Origin: Lyophyllum atratum | Lineage: Eukaryota > Basidiomycota > Agaricomycetes > Agaricales > Lyophyllaceae | NCBI GenBank assembly: GCA_014905825.1 | Contig: JACGCN010000018.1 | Location: forward strand, 372,001 to 436,000 | Direction: 5' to 3' | Length of the DNA: 64,000 bases | In this document: positions 54,989 to 64,000 of the stretch, in pieces | Layout: each line of letters opens with the position of its first letter | Position numbering within the stretch: position 1 is the stretch's first letter | Made by a program: the position numbers and the translations under genes | The notes under the pieces: generated by a model | What the model was told of the DNA's origin: nothing | The model's database searches: none | Seen by the model: only the letters and a program-made list of their open reading frames with translations

Positions 54989-55372
54989 TCACAGACCTGA
55001 TATACCCAAGAACGGCTCGGCTAAGCGCAATCTCCTATCCTCTGGGACACTATCCAGTCGCTGGAATAAGGGAAACTGCGGTTCCACGCCATTCATGTTT
55101 CTCGCCATAAGATGTTGGCCGACGGTATCGAGGATGACTAAAAATATACCGATACGGTGAGCATTATTACCGGCAGATACGTTCTGAGATGTGCACTTAC
55201 CTGGTTCTGACGAGACAGTCACAGGTCCTGTGCATCTACCATTCTTTGCCCGGCTACCTGTGTCTTGCGGAAACTGAGGCTCGGCGTAACTGTAGACTGG
55301 GGCCATGGTCGGTCGCTCAGCTACTATTGACAGGACCATCATAGCTACCCAGCTTGAGCTCACTAGGAGCAT
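54989..55372 (-). CDS. Short hypothetical secreted protein
   Basis: Two exons joined by a GTAAGTGC..TTTTTAG intron: MLLVSSSWVAMMVLSIVAER to GPVTVSSEP, then VILDTVGQHLMARNMNGVEP to LAEPFLGISGL with stop. The N-terminus is hydrophobic, consistent with a signal peptide; the phrase EPQFP occurs in both exons. No family is recognised. It is small, and expression evidence would be needed. Confidence 0.4.
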   Translation of the reverse strand: MLLVSSSWVAMMVLSIVAERPTMAPVYSYAEPQFPQDTGSRAKNGRCTGPVTVSSEPGKCTSQNVSAGNNAHRIGIFLVILDTVGQHLMARNMNGVEPQFPLFQRLDSVPEDRRLRLAEPFLGISGL

Positions 55373-56140
55373 AAGTTCACTCCAGACCGCGGTCCATCGC
55401 CTGTTTCATATCTGGTGTTTCCCCCCTTAGTACCGCAAATCTATTCCTTCCTTCCTACCATGGTTTTCCTCACTCCACTCGATCGAACATGTCTAACGGA
55501 CATCACATACATTTTCTCATCAACGTTCCCCCAACTGCCACAGTGTCATCCATGAGGCATCTCGTGAGAAGAAAGTTTCGCTTTCGAATCCTACTTCTCG
55601 GGAACGCTGCAGCCTCAAGTCTCTCATTTCACCGGTGTCAAAAGAAATCTACGCTTCATGTTTGCTTGTCTCAGGCATACGCTGCTGATGCCGCCTCAAA
55701 ATTGCACCTGCTAATCCACGATGAAGTCATCCCACGCCCCCTCTTCTCATGTCTAGACGAATCCGCAGTCTTCTCCTGCCATCATCGCCGTCTATATCAC
55801 TCCAGTACCGTGTCATCAACCAGCCATTGCAGGAAATTTGATCGCGTCAGTGACGGCCGGACCACCAATGGAGGCACTCGGAGTACCACTCAGCTTCCAT
55901 GCACGGTGGGTTCCCATAGCGGCGATGTGACTTGATATGCGTGTAGGCGTTCGAGCCATTTCTGCGGGGCTTCTGAATCGATTGCTCTTGTTGCTTGGTC
56001 TATTTCGTCCACGATATGACAGCATTTGTTGTCAGTCTCTGACGAACCACAACTCCGTTGCCCCGTCAAAAAGGGCAAGCCTGTACTTTTATTCCCACTT
56101 CTCACTAACCCGCTACTGCATTATCGCATCCATCTACAAA
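55373..56140. other. Intergenic with a doubtful frame
   Basis: The plus-strand frame 55489-55935 (148 codons) starts with a FRILLLGNAA phrase like the first strand of a GTPase but has no P-loop GKS/T; it may be a relic of an Agaricomycete GTPase-like gene. I do not call it a gene. Confidence 0.35.
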
Positions 56141-57144
56141 ATGCGTCTGTTCGCTGCAGTCTCTTGCCTCTCCGCTGCACTGCTCACAGTTGCCCAGAGT
56201 AATCCCGTACGTCATTTCATCTGCTTCCTTGTGCGTTCCACCCACGCTCACCGCTCGATTAAGATCGTCCTTGTCGGCAGCACATCCGACGCTCCCGGTG
56301 GCATTTTCCAATTCATCCCACCCTCTATCAACGCCACCAACGGGACCACAATCACCTTCCGCTTCACTGGCGCGTAAGTGTCCCCATCGCTCCTAGCCTT
56401 CTTTGTCTTGACATGTATTCGGCTTTGTTTTTCGAATATAGCCCTGGAAACCATAGCATCACGCAGTCGTCGTTCACGAACCCCTGCACGCCCTCGCCTG
56501 GCGGGTTCGACTCTGGTTGGGTCTTTATTCCGACGAACAATGTGTCCACCGCGCCTGAGTGGAATCTGACTGTCACTAATACGACTACGCGTGAGGCGAC
56601 GGTTTTTTTCTCCTTAACGCTGCGTTATGCTGATATGACGGGTTGTATAGCCCTGTGGTTCTACTGCAAACAACTTGTTCCCCTCACCCATTGCTCTGCC
56701 GGTCAGCAGCGATACTACCTTTGCAAGCTTGTTGTTTACTGATCTTTCTGATGCGCAGGCATGGTTGGAGCGATCAATGCCCCTCCAACCGGTAACCTCA
56801 CTTTCGACAACTACAAAGCCAATGCACAGGCTTTCCAAGGTCCTTCCGGTGTATGTCCTTCCTCCCATCTTGTCATTTTAACTCTGGCGCTGATGATATT
56901 TTGGCGTGGCTAGCAAGGTGAAGGCTCCCTTGTGGGGCATGGTGCGTCCGCGTCTGCGGGCCCGGGTCCCGCTGTCAGCGGCGCACAGTTCTACACTGGT
57001 GCGCCGGCAGCATCGGGCACTGCTCCTAGCTCGCCTTCGGGTTCGGGTTCTGCGGCGCCTACTAGCGGGGCGGCGGCTCTGACGGTCAGCACCTTTGTGG
57101 TGGCGTTGGGCGTCGTTGCGGGAGCGTTCCTGGGCTTTACCTGA
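56141..57144 (+). CDS. GPI-anchored cupredoxin-like extracellular protein
   Basis: Five or so exons. Signal peptide MRLFAAVSCLSAALLTVAQS. The mature part begins IVLVGSTSDAPGGIFQFIPP, then TITFRFTGA/PGNHSITQSSFTNPC and GFDSGWVFIPTNNVSTAPEW; a later exon begins GMVGAINAPPTGNLTFDNYK. A Ser/Gly/Ala-rich stretch and a hydrophobic end (ALTVSTFVVALGVVAGAFLG) fit a GPI anchor signal. The GNHSITQ..PC and GMVGAIN blocks are those of the plastocyanin-like extracellular serine-rich proteins of fungi. One candidate copper His (GNHS) and a Cys are visible; the second His/Cys site around 56660 is blurred by an uncertain intron. Role: cell-surface protein; copper binding is possible. Confidence 0.78.
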
Positions 57145-57765
57145 TTGCGAATGGAGGGGCGAAGGCTTTTTTCGGTTGATACCCTTCGATTAGAGGACAT
57201 CGTTCTAATGTGTTTTTGATACTTTGAATCTGTATATTTACGTGCCAAGATTGCAGGGCCTGAGCCTCCTGATGTGCACATGATGTCGAGTACCTGGCTA
57301 CTCGTGTTCTTTTTGCCCGCTCGTTCTTCCCAAGTTCTTCCTCGCACATACCGGAATTTCTGGTGCGTCACGATCAGGGGACTGGTAACACGTATATCAT
57401 GCATTTCGTAGTCTACTGCGAGACAATTCAGTGACATACTCATGAAGTCGATGACTTGAGCATGATGATCATAATTGATGTCACCGATTCTGCGTCGACC
57501 TACGCTTCCGCTCCCATAAGAATCAGATCGATAGGGGTGCTGTACCAAAATATCACTCCAGAGACGAAAATATGAATCATGTATTGAGAATGCTTGCTGG
57601 TGGATGCACCATGCATGCGTCGATACCAGCGCCCGTACTCTGCTTTTCCTTGCATGCCTCCCTTCTTATTACTCAGTGTTCTGCCCCCCTCCTCTCTTAT
57701 GCAAGTACTCTTTGGCTCGCCTCCGGATTCCACCAAAACGTGGGCTGGCAACGGAAAAGGCTCCT
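57145..57765. other. Intergenic between convergent genes
   Basis: 3' flanks of the cupredoxin-like gene and the SDH2 gene. Frames present here overlap on both strands and look fortuitous. Confidence 0.5.
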
Positions 57766-58899
57766 CTACTCGGTAGCAAGCTGGATCTTGATCTGGGCAA
57801 TGGCAGCGGCGGGGTTGAGGCCCTTGGGGCAGGTGTTAGCGCCTGGTTGGGCGGGGTGGTCAGCGGGTGGAACAGGATAGGAGGGGATGGGGGGGCAGAC
57901 GTACAGTTGAAGATGGTGTGGCACCGGTACAGGCTCATCTCGTTCTGGAGCATCTCTTTGCGCTCTGTGGCGTATGAATCCTAGTGGGAGGTCAAGGATG
58001 TCAGTGTTGGGAAGCGGAAGGAAGGGAGCGCCGGTGTGCGGACGTAGATGACGTCGCGCCGCATGGAAGTATAGCGTAGGAGGGGCGATGAAAGAGTGAA
58101 TACGTACTCTGGAGTCTGCGATCCACCTGTAGGCCTGCATGAGGGTTGCGGGACCAAGGTACTCGTCCTGATTCCACCAATAGGAGGGGCAAGAGGTCGA
58201 GCAACACGCGCAGAGAATGCATTCGTACAGGCCATCGAGTTTCTTCCGCTCTTCTTGCGTCTGGAGGAACTCGCCTGGGTAGGTGGGTCAATAGGGAACG
58301 ATATAATAAGGGGAGGGGAGGCGGACCTTTCGCGGGGGGGTTGTCGTTCTGGAGGTAGGGCTTGATGGATTTGTATTGCTTGTAGAAGAGGGTGAGGTCT
58401 GGCACGAGGTCCTTGACGATGTACACTGTAGCCGCGGACGGTCAGTCGGCCTTAATGAAGAGAGACAGAGATAGCACGGACTATGTGGGAGTGGGTAGAT
58501 TTTGGTATCTTTGCTCTCAATTCTATCGATTCTGGACAAACAGGCGAGCGTGTTCTGGCCGTTGATGTTCATGGCGCATGAGCCGCAGATGCCCTCACGG
58601 CATGAGCGGCGGAAAGTGAGGGTCGGGTCCATCTCGTTCTTGATCTTGATGAGCGCGTCTAGGATCATGGGCCCGGTCTGGTTGAGGTCGACGTGGTAGG
58701 ACTGGAGGGTGGGCTTCTTCTCTGGCTCGTCCGGGTTCCAGCGGTATATCTTGAACTCCTTCATGAGCACTGGCTTTGTGGAGGGCATGGTGGAGGAGGG
58801 CACGGCCTGCGGGCGCGCGGTGGTGGTGGACAGCGCGCGGGAGGCGAGGGGGATGCGGCGGGCGGCATAGCGCGGGGCGTGGGTGAGCAGCGACTGCAT
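57766..58899 (-). CDS. SDH2: Succinate dehydrogenase iron-sulfur subunit
   Basis: A multi-exon gene from [20 protein letters not shown] (58899), a typical Arg-rich mitochondrial presequence. Then [40 protein letters not shown] followed by AC ([2Fe-2S] cysteines), [40 protein letters not shown] ([4Fe-4S]), and [20 protein letters not shown] ([3Fe-4S]), ending [11 protein letters not shown]. All cluster cysteines are present. It is subunit B of respiratory complex II in the inner mitochondrial membrane, passing electrons from succinate to ubiquinone. The His in RCHTIFNC is the wild-type residue at the site where carboxamide-fungicide resistance changes occur in other fungi. Neighbour QCR8 belongs to complex III. 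Confidence 0.95.
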
Positions 58900-59137
58900 T
58901 GGCGGCGGCGGTGGTGGTATTGAGTAGAGGAGGGATGGGTCGCGTGATTTCGGACTACCGTTCATTCGTTCCGAGCCAATCACATGCTGCCGTTTTACAA
59001 CTGTCGGCATGAAAAATTCAAAAAGGAGCAAATTGTTTCCGGGTCCGGTGATCGAGGTTCTCTACAAAGTCTATGTATGTATGGTATACACCTTCCTTTC
59101 CTCTCCACCTGTCGTCCAAATGCAAGCATTTGGCAGT

Positions 59138-59960
59138 TTATTCGTGGTGGCCGCCAGCGGCGATGTGTCCAGCCTTGCTGTTCTGGTATGCGTCGGTCTT
59201 TTTGGCCCAGGTATAGAGGCCGTAGCCTGTAAAGCAGGTTAGTATGATCGGCAAGAAAGGGTGTATTCTACGCAACAGAGACTGCATAGCGTCGACATCA
59301 CGAGACGGGTGTGGGTGTCATTACACAACCGTCAAGGGATACGGGATGGAAGAGGGAGACGGGAAGGACAGAATAACTCACCCATTCCGAAGGGAATCAA
59401 CCAGAACACAAGCTCCCCAGAGAGCCGCCTGTACCCGTTAAACACGTAGTTGCGGATCATATGAGGCGCGGCTCTCGACTGGTTGGGAGATATTGCTGAG
59501 TATCCCGTCGTGTTTTCGTGCATTCATTCCGACGAGGGAGAAATCGGGATTAGTTCAGAAGGGAGTGTACCATTTCAAGATGCAGACAGAGGTTAATTGA
59601 GTGGGTTGAATATTGAAGAGAGACTAGGTCAGAAAGAAGTAGGCCGGTACAGCAACATAACGCACTGTATTGGATAACACCCTTCTGCCTCATTCCAGAC
59701 TGGTCACCCCACCAAAGGTTCTGTGATAGATTTAGCCTCTCGACCCTCGGAATGGAAGTTCACGACTTACATAGACCTTTGCTACATGGCCAACAAAGTC
59801 ATTATTGCAATGGAGGAGTTCGGAGAAGCACGCAATGAATTCCGGGTGAGAAGTGGGGCGAAAGTGGGAACGTGGAAATTGAGTTTTGAGGAGGCCATCA
59901 CAGTGAAAATGAGTACGTACGTCCGGGCATGTCGCTGAAACGCGCAATAGAGGGCCTCAT
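59138..59960 (-). CDS. QCR8: Cytochrome bc1 complex subunit 8
   Basis: Four or more short exons that join in phase: MRPSIARFSDMPG (59960), then P/KVY, NLWWGDQSGMRQKGVIQYS, then SPNQSRAAPHMIRNYVFNGY RRLSGELVFWLIPFGMG, and YGLYTWAKKTDAYQNSKAGH ending IAAGGHHE with stop at 59138-59140. The Tyr-Val-Phe-Asn-Gly-[FY]-Arg-Arg core, following single membrane span and aromatic N-terminal block are characteristic of UcrQ/Qcr8, a small inner-membrane subunit of complex III (ubiquinol-cytochrome c reductase). The first intron starts GTACGTACTC directly after MPG-C. The start codon is 146 bp from the divergent RAD6-like gene. Confidence 0.88.
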
Positions 59961-60106
59961 CGTGAGTGGTTGAGTTGATGGAGGTCGTCGGTTTTTGCGG
60001 CGGCACCAAGCTGGCTGATGTTTGTTTGGGATGCCGGAGCCAAACAGAGGATGAAGGGTGTTGCGGTTGTTCTGAATCTGACTAAACTTGTTATCCGCCA
60101 CTCACC
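59961..60106. promoter_or_regulatory. Shared 146-bp divergent promoter region
   Basis: The only space between the start codons of the QCR8 gene (minus) and the RAD6-like gene (plus). Both promoters must lie in it or overlap the genes. It holds no obvious TATA. Confidence 0.6.
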
Positions 60107-60714
60107 ATGGTAAGTCGTCTGTCCACCCGATTTCCTGTCGCCTTATGCATTTCTGTTTCTAGTCGACCAACTGCAAGAGACGGCTGATTCGCGACTTCAA
60201 GCGACTGTCGACCGACCCGCCTGGTGGCATCTCTGGCAGCCCATGCCCCGACAACATCATGCTCTGGAATGCTGTCATCTTTGGCCCAGGTCCGTCTGCC
60301 AGTGCTTAGTAACGCTCTTTTTCTAACTAGATTACAGGTGATACGCCATTCGAAGACGGCACGTTCAAGCTCCTGCTCACATTCGACGACTCGTATCCCA
60401 ACAAGCCACCCACCGTCAAATTCCTCTCCCGCATGTTCCACCCCAACGTCTACGCCAATGGAGAGCTCTGTCTCGATATCCTCCAGAATCGCTGGTCACC
60501 CACGTATGATGTCGCCGCCATCCTGACATCAATACAAAGCCTCCTCCACGATCCGAACCCCAACAGCCCCGCGAATGCAGAGGCCGCACAGCTTTATCGC
60601 GAGAACATGAAGGAGTATGTGAGGAGAGTAAAGGCGACCGTCGAGGAGAGCTGGCTGGATCCAGAGGAAAAGGTCGACGATGATCAGCCCATGGAGGCAT
60701 CGAGCGCACAGTGA
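60107..60714 (+). CDS. RAD6: Ubiquitin-conjugating enzyme E2, Rad6 type
   Basis: The ATG at 60107 stands alone as a 3-nt first coding exon (ATG then GTAAGTCG..TTTCTAG), followed by [72 protein letters not shown] (active-site Cys), [20 protein letters not shown], ending [13 protein letters not shown]. The conserved HPN, the active-site Cys and the WSPTYDV block identify the Rad6/Ubc2 group; the acidic tail is longer than in mammals but shorter than in yeast. Rad6 works with Bre1 to ubiquitinate histone H2B and with Rad18 on PCNA. The single-codon first exon is unusual but splice sites are strong. Confidence 0.93.
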
Positions 60715-61452
60715 GCAGGGCGACATACCTGTTTCTCAGTATCATTCTCTGTGAGTATATCGGACTTCCGTCAGCATGGACTCGAGCTAATAAAGGGCTC
60801 AAGCTATCCGTCATCTAGTATTGTAGCATATCCATCTGTAATCTTATCATTCCACACACCACAAACCTGTCATTCAATCAGCTGTCGTTTTACGTATCTC
60901 TTGGGATCAAAACATATTGCCACAACTCTCTTTACCCACATCACCTTAATCCATATTTGTATCAAGCCATGTAGGGATAGCGCGGAGGAGTGCCCAACGC
61001 TGCCACACTGCACAATCGCGCCCGCATCAGTTCTCTCCCGGACGTCCGACCTTGGTTTCTCAGTTGGAAATTTTCTAGGCCCGCGCGGCTTCCTCGATTG
61101 TCCATGTCCAAGATGGGGTAATAACAGTACCATGGCGACTCGCAACCTTGTCCACCTGCCCTCCAGTACTCCAACTGGCAACACCGAGTACGTGGTACTA
61201 ATCATAGGACCCAGCAGATACACCGGGCGGTTTATAACTATGGCAACTTTGCGCGCTGCTGTAGCTTGTATTTAGCCCGGTCTGCGTCTCCGACTGCTCC
61301 CCTATTTTACACAAGGGTCTTTGTTTTCGGCCATCATCGCCCTTTCTTTTATCCATCGCGGGAGTGGCACTCGCGTCTTTTAATCCTCCTGCACTGCAGC
61401 GTTATCTACGCCATCCCCGCGTTCTCGACAACGCAACACCGACTCTTTTAAT
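60715..61452. other. Intergenic, no supported gene
   Basis: Overlapping frames on both strands (60751-61275 and its reverse) lack domains. It contains the RAD6 3' flank and the promoter of the next gene. Confidence 0.45.
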
Positions 61453-61798
61453 ATGTCGCAATCAGCGTCCCAGCCGTCTCATAAACCCCAACGTTCCTCA
61501 GGCAAACGCCACAGCGCGTCAGCTTCTACATCCCCGCCCAACTCGACGTTTCTCAACGAAGTCGACTCGTGGCTCGTCACCATGCAGATTGGGATCCGAG
61601 ATCTGGAGGATAGGCATCGCAAGCGTATAAGCCTCGGCGGCGACGAGAATGCAAAAATTGCAGGTATGCCGCATCTAACCATCCCGACGTGGAGTGGCAG
61701 CTGATCGCATGTGTGTATGCACAGGTTCTGGCAATGCGGCAACGGGTCCGCAGACACAGCCGGTTATCCCGCCCAAGAGTCCGAACCGACGTCGATAG
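61453..61798 (+). CDS. Small basic hypothetical protein
   Basis: Two exons, 61453-61663 and 61725-61798, closing to 94 residues. Ser/Pro/Gln-rich start (MSQSASQPSHKPQRSSGKRH), a short conserved-looking middle (SWLVTMQIGIRDLEDRHRKR), and a Pro-rich end (PQTQPVIPPKSPNRRR). No family is recognised. It is likely disordered apart from the central helix. It is convergent with the EAF3-like gene, 174 bp apart. Confidence 0.5.
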
Positions 61799-61972
61799 AT
61801 ACGAACGCGAGACACTAATAATATGTAATATTGTAATTGTAAAATCGGAAAGATATTGACCTTGACCGCGCCGAGTGAGCAGTCGGGCAAACTACTTGCC
61901 CTCTATTGGTAAGTCGAAAGAAAAAGGGTGAAAATACAGCAAGGTGCAGATACAAGGGATACAAGAGAGGGA

Positions 61973-63321
61973 CTACGACCTCGACACGTTCTGGTACGGG
62001 ATGCTCGCGGTCTCGTACTCTGCTTGGAATATTCGCCCTCGCTCTTTGACCATCCACCTATACCGAAGGTTCAGTGAAGGCAGGACTGTATGGACGACGA
62101 CGTACTGTAGCAGCTCATTGACATAATCCCGCACAAGCGCGACCGATTCTGGGTCCAAGCTGGAGCTGGCGATCATGCCAGGCAGGCTCACTACGAGGTG
62201 TCCAGTCCAATCAGGTCCAGAGGTGATGGAAAGGATGTATGTACGCACCCAGCATCCGGAGCAGGTGCTCCGCGCCGTATACGGCGCTCACCTCCTTCTC
62301 CTGCCCGATGATAACCTGCTGTCCAGTTTTATACTTCTTCCGGACTTCAGCGTACTGGGGCCGTTCGAAGCGGTAGAGTAGGTTCGCGCCGAGCGAGCGG
62401 TCGAAGTAGACTATTAGGCCGGAGACGATGCTCGAGATTAGTAGAGCGGGATCGCGAAGGCTGAGTGTGCGTTTTTTTCAGCAGGGAGGGAGGGTGTGAG
62501 GGGAAGACGACGTACTGTGCTGGCTTTTTCTCGGTGATGTAAGCGGCGAATTCGTCGAGGAGTTCGACGACTGTGGGGGTGCGGGGTATTGTCACTAGCT
62601 GAGTGCAAGGGTGAGTGGTGCGGCTTGGCTGTAGCGGTTGAAGTACTCGCACCTGGTTGTTTTTCGTCACCGCCTCCCAGTCGTCGACCAACTGCGTTTT
62701 GAGGATTTCTGGGAGGTTGAGCCTCAGATCAGGTTTCTTGCTGCTCTCGTCCTATATGGATTTGCATGGACCGGATGAGCACGGTTAAAAACAGGGAGAG
62801 ACGGTGTACGCACCTCTTCTCGGCCCCGCTTCGTCCCCCTCGTCCCGTCCTTGCGCGCACCGACCCGCGTGCCCGCGCCGCCCTCCTTCATCCCCGCCTT
62901 GGGCCCACGCGACGAGGACCCGGCACCGGTGGGAGGGGGGGCGTTGGTGCGCTGCAGCTGCTTTTGCACGTCGATGTTGGCTTCGTTGTGTTTGAGCAGC
63001 CGGGTGTGCGGCACCCATTCGTCCCAACTATTCGACAGGCCAAAAATTCAGTATGGGCTGGTAATATGGATTTGAGGGTGAGGATGAATGAGTGGGGATT
63101 GGGTACTGGATGCCTGGGGGTGTATGTTGGGGTGGTACGCACGTTTGCTTCCAGCCTTTGTAGTGTACGAAGCAGTGGTGGCCCACCGCGCCGGTGATGG
63201 TGGTTTCTTCAGTGAAGTCGGCGACTTTGAGTACTTTGGCCTCGTAGATGAGGGGTCCGTGATAGCATAGGACGCGTTCGTTTGGTGTAAAGGTGATGGG
63301 GGGAGAGGACGAGGTCGACAT
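61973..63321 (-). CDS. EAF3: MRG/chromodomain subunit of NuA4/Rpd3S
   Basis: A multi-exon gene from [20 protein letters not shown] (63321). The chromo barrel comes first: [17 protein letters not shown], then [19 protein letters not shown] and [17 protein letters not shown] Gly/Lys-rich linker (GTKRGREE) follows, then the MRG domain: [91 protein letters not shown] and the end [18 protein letters not shown]. This is the Eaf3/Alp13/MRG15 family, which reads H3K36 methylation and recruits the NuA4 acetyltransferase or Rpd3S deacetylase. Length and domain order are normal for fungi. Confidence 0.9.
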
Positions 63322-64000
63322 GGCAGTTAGCTGGGTGGGGGTCAGTAGGAAGCAATTCAACCTCCGTTTCCGGTTCTCATCACGATCACATTCGACCAAA
63401 TCTTGTCCATGCCATTGAACTGAATTCTATGTACAGACCTACTGCGACACGTCAAGTACAGATACACGGGTGTTCCGAGGTGCAGGACAGAACAATCTAG
63501 GTAGGAACATCGTGATGATCGTCTCCAAGGAAGGAAAGGGAATAGGAGATCCTCGTAAAACCCAAGTAAATAAGTGAGGAGAGTTGGGAAGTGTTGGATG
63601 TGGGATAGAGATGCCATGATAGAGTTCAACAGCAGTACAAAAGCAAAGAGCAAAGAGCAGCGTATAATATACATTATAAGTTTTAAAGACATACAGCATG
63701 ATCAAAACAGAAGCGTTGGGAAGTGGACGATCGGGTAAAGCCTGAAGATTTCGGACAAGAATTCAGGTCAGGGCGTTTATCACACAGGTGGGGAACAGAA
63801 GACGTACAGGGCATTTAGGACCAATGCCCCTGCCGCGAGATCCGCAACACCTGGAATGATGGGAACGGTCGTCGGGAGCGGCGGCAGGGGGGATCACCCG
63901 GCCACGAATGGCGCAAGATGAGCTGATACCTGGGAAGGCTTCGGAGGTAGGAATCGCCCAAATATCCGATTCGAAAGCGAACTTCCCAGTTGCTGAATGG
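63322..64000. other. Upstream region of EAF3 and edge of the window
   Basis: No complete gene. The last 300 bp read weakly as the 3' part of another minus-strand gene: TTVPIIPGVADLAAGALVLN then AL/LYPIVHFPTLLF with stop at 63702, joined by a GTACGTC..TTCAG intron. The part beyond the window would be needed to identify it. Confidence 0.35.

Noticed and set aside
55489..55935. Possible GTPase (FRILLLGNAA start)
   Set aside because: Lacks the GKS/T P-loop and later G motifs; at best a relic.
60751..61275. 174-codon frame downstream of RAD6
   Set aside because: Low-complexity mix with a competing reverse frame and no domain.
1..64000. tRNA, rRNA or CRISPR features
   Set aside because: I saw no cloverleaf with A and B boxes, no rRNA-like sequence and no spacer-repeat array; the tandem repeats present have no unique spacers.

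Overview
The window reads as nuclear DNA of a mushroom-forming basidiomycete (Agaricomycetes; a polypore-like genome is plausible but not shown). Genes are split by many short introns (about 45-70 bp, GT-AG), and housekeeping proteins have clear fungal relatives: succinate dehydrogenase iron-sulfur subunit, Qcr8, a Rad6-type E2, an Eaf3/MRG15 chromodomain protein, a p24 cargo receptor and a Gvp36-like BAR protein. Several predicted proteins (JmjC protein, TET/JBP-like dioxygenase, a family with the VGDIVEAQ-like block, DUF7770) belong to families typical of Agaricomycetes. All calls were made by eye from sequence and translations. Exon boundaries are given where a GT-AG pair and reading phase agreed.

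Layout. (1) 1-5 kb: relic fragments (an APH-type phosphotransferase piece joined to the last exon of a p24 gene), F-box gene copy 1, and two APH-fold phosphotransferase genes. (2) About 5.8-31.9 kb: an accessory island. It holds an uninterrupted Helitron-type Rep/helicase ORF with a ubiquitin-protease-like C-terminus (5988-12941, minus), a JmjC protein gene (14193-18961, minus), a TET/JBP-like 2OG-Fe(II) dioxygenase gene (20234-21983, minus), a divergent pair of uncharacterised genes (22.2-26.9 kb), a small zinc-cluster gene, two related small acidic cysteine-motif genes, and several tandem repeats. A short motif (TGTCTGTAC near TTAYRTAAT) recurs upstream of most minus-strand genes in the island, and occurs inverted at the far side of the helicase. 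(3) 31.9-34 kb: a 195-bp tandem repeat array next to a DUF7770 gene with a clear TATA box. (4) 35-44 kb: a Rua1-like zinc-finger gene, the complete p24 gene, F-box copies 2 and 3, a small secreted protein and a decayed gene. The p24-last-exon plus F-box block is a direct repeat of the block at 0.2-1.9 kb, so the island is bracketed by direct duplications about 37.6 kb apart. (5) 45.8-64 kb: mostly conserved cellular genes at high density (BAR protein, GH28 enzyme, membrane protein, TPR-CCCH protein, cupredoxin-like GPI protein, SDH2, QCR8, RAD6, EAF3).

The most interesting content is the island: a rolling-circle transposon helicase next to two candidate chromatin/DNA-modifying dioxygenases (JmjC and TET/JBP), sharing upstream sequence motifs. 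My inference is that this is a composite or nested Helitron-type element, or a set of co-regulated element-borne genes that could act on DNA or histone marks at the element. That needs copy-number and boundary comparison to test.
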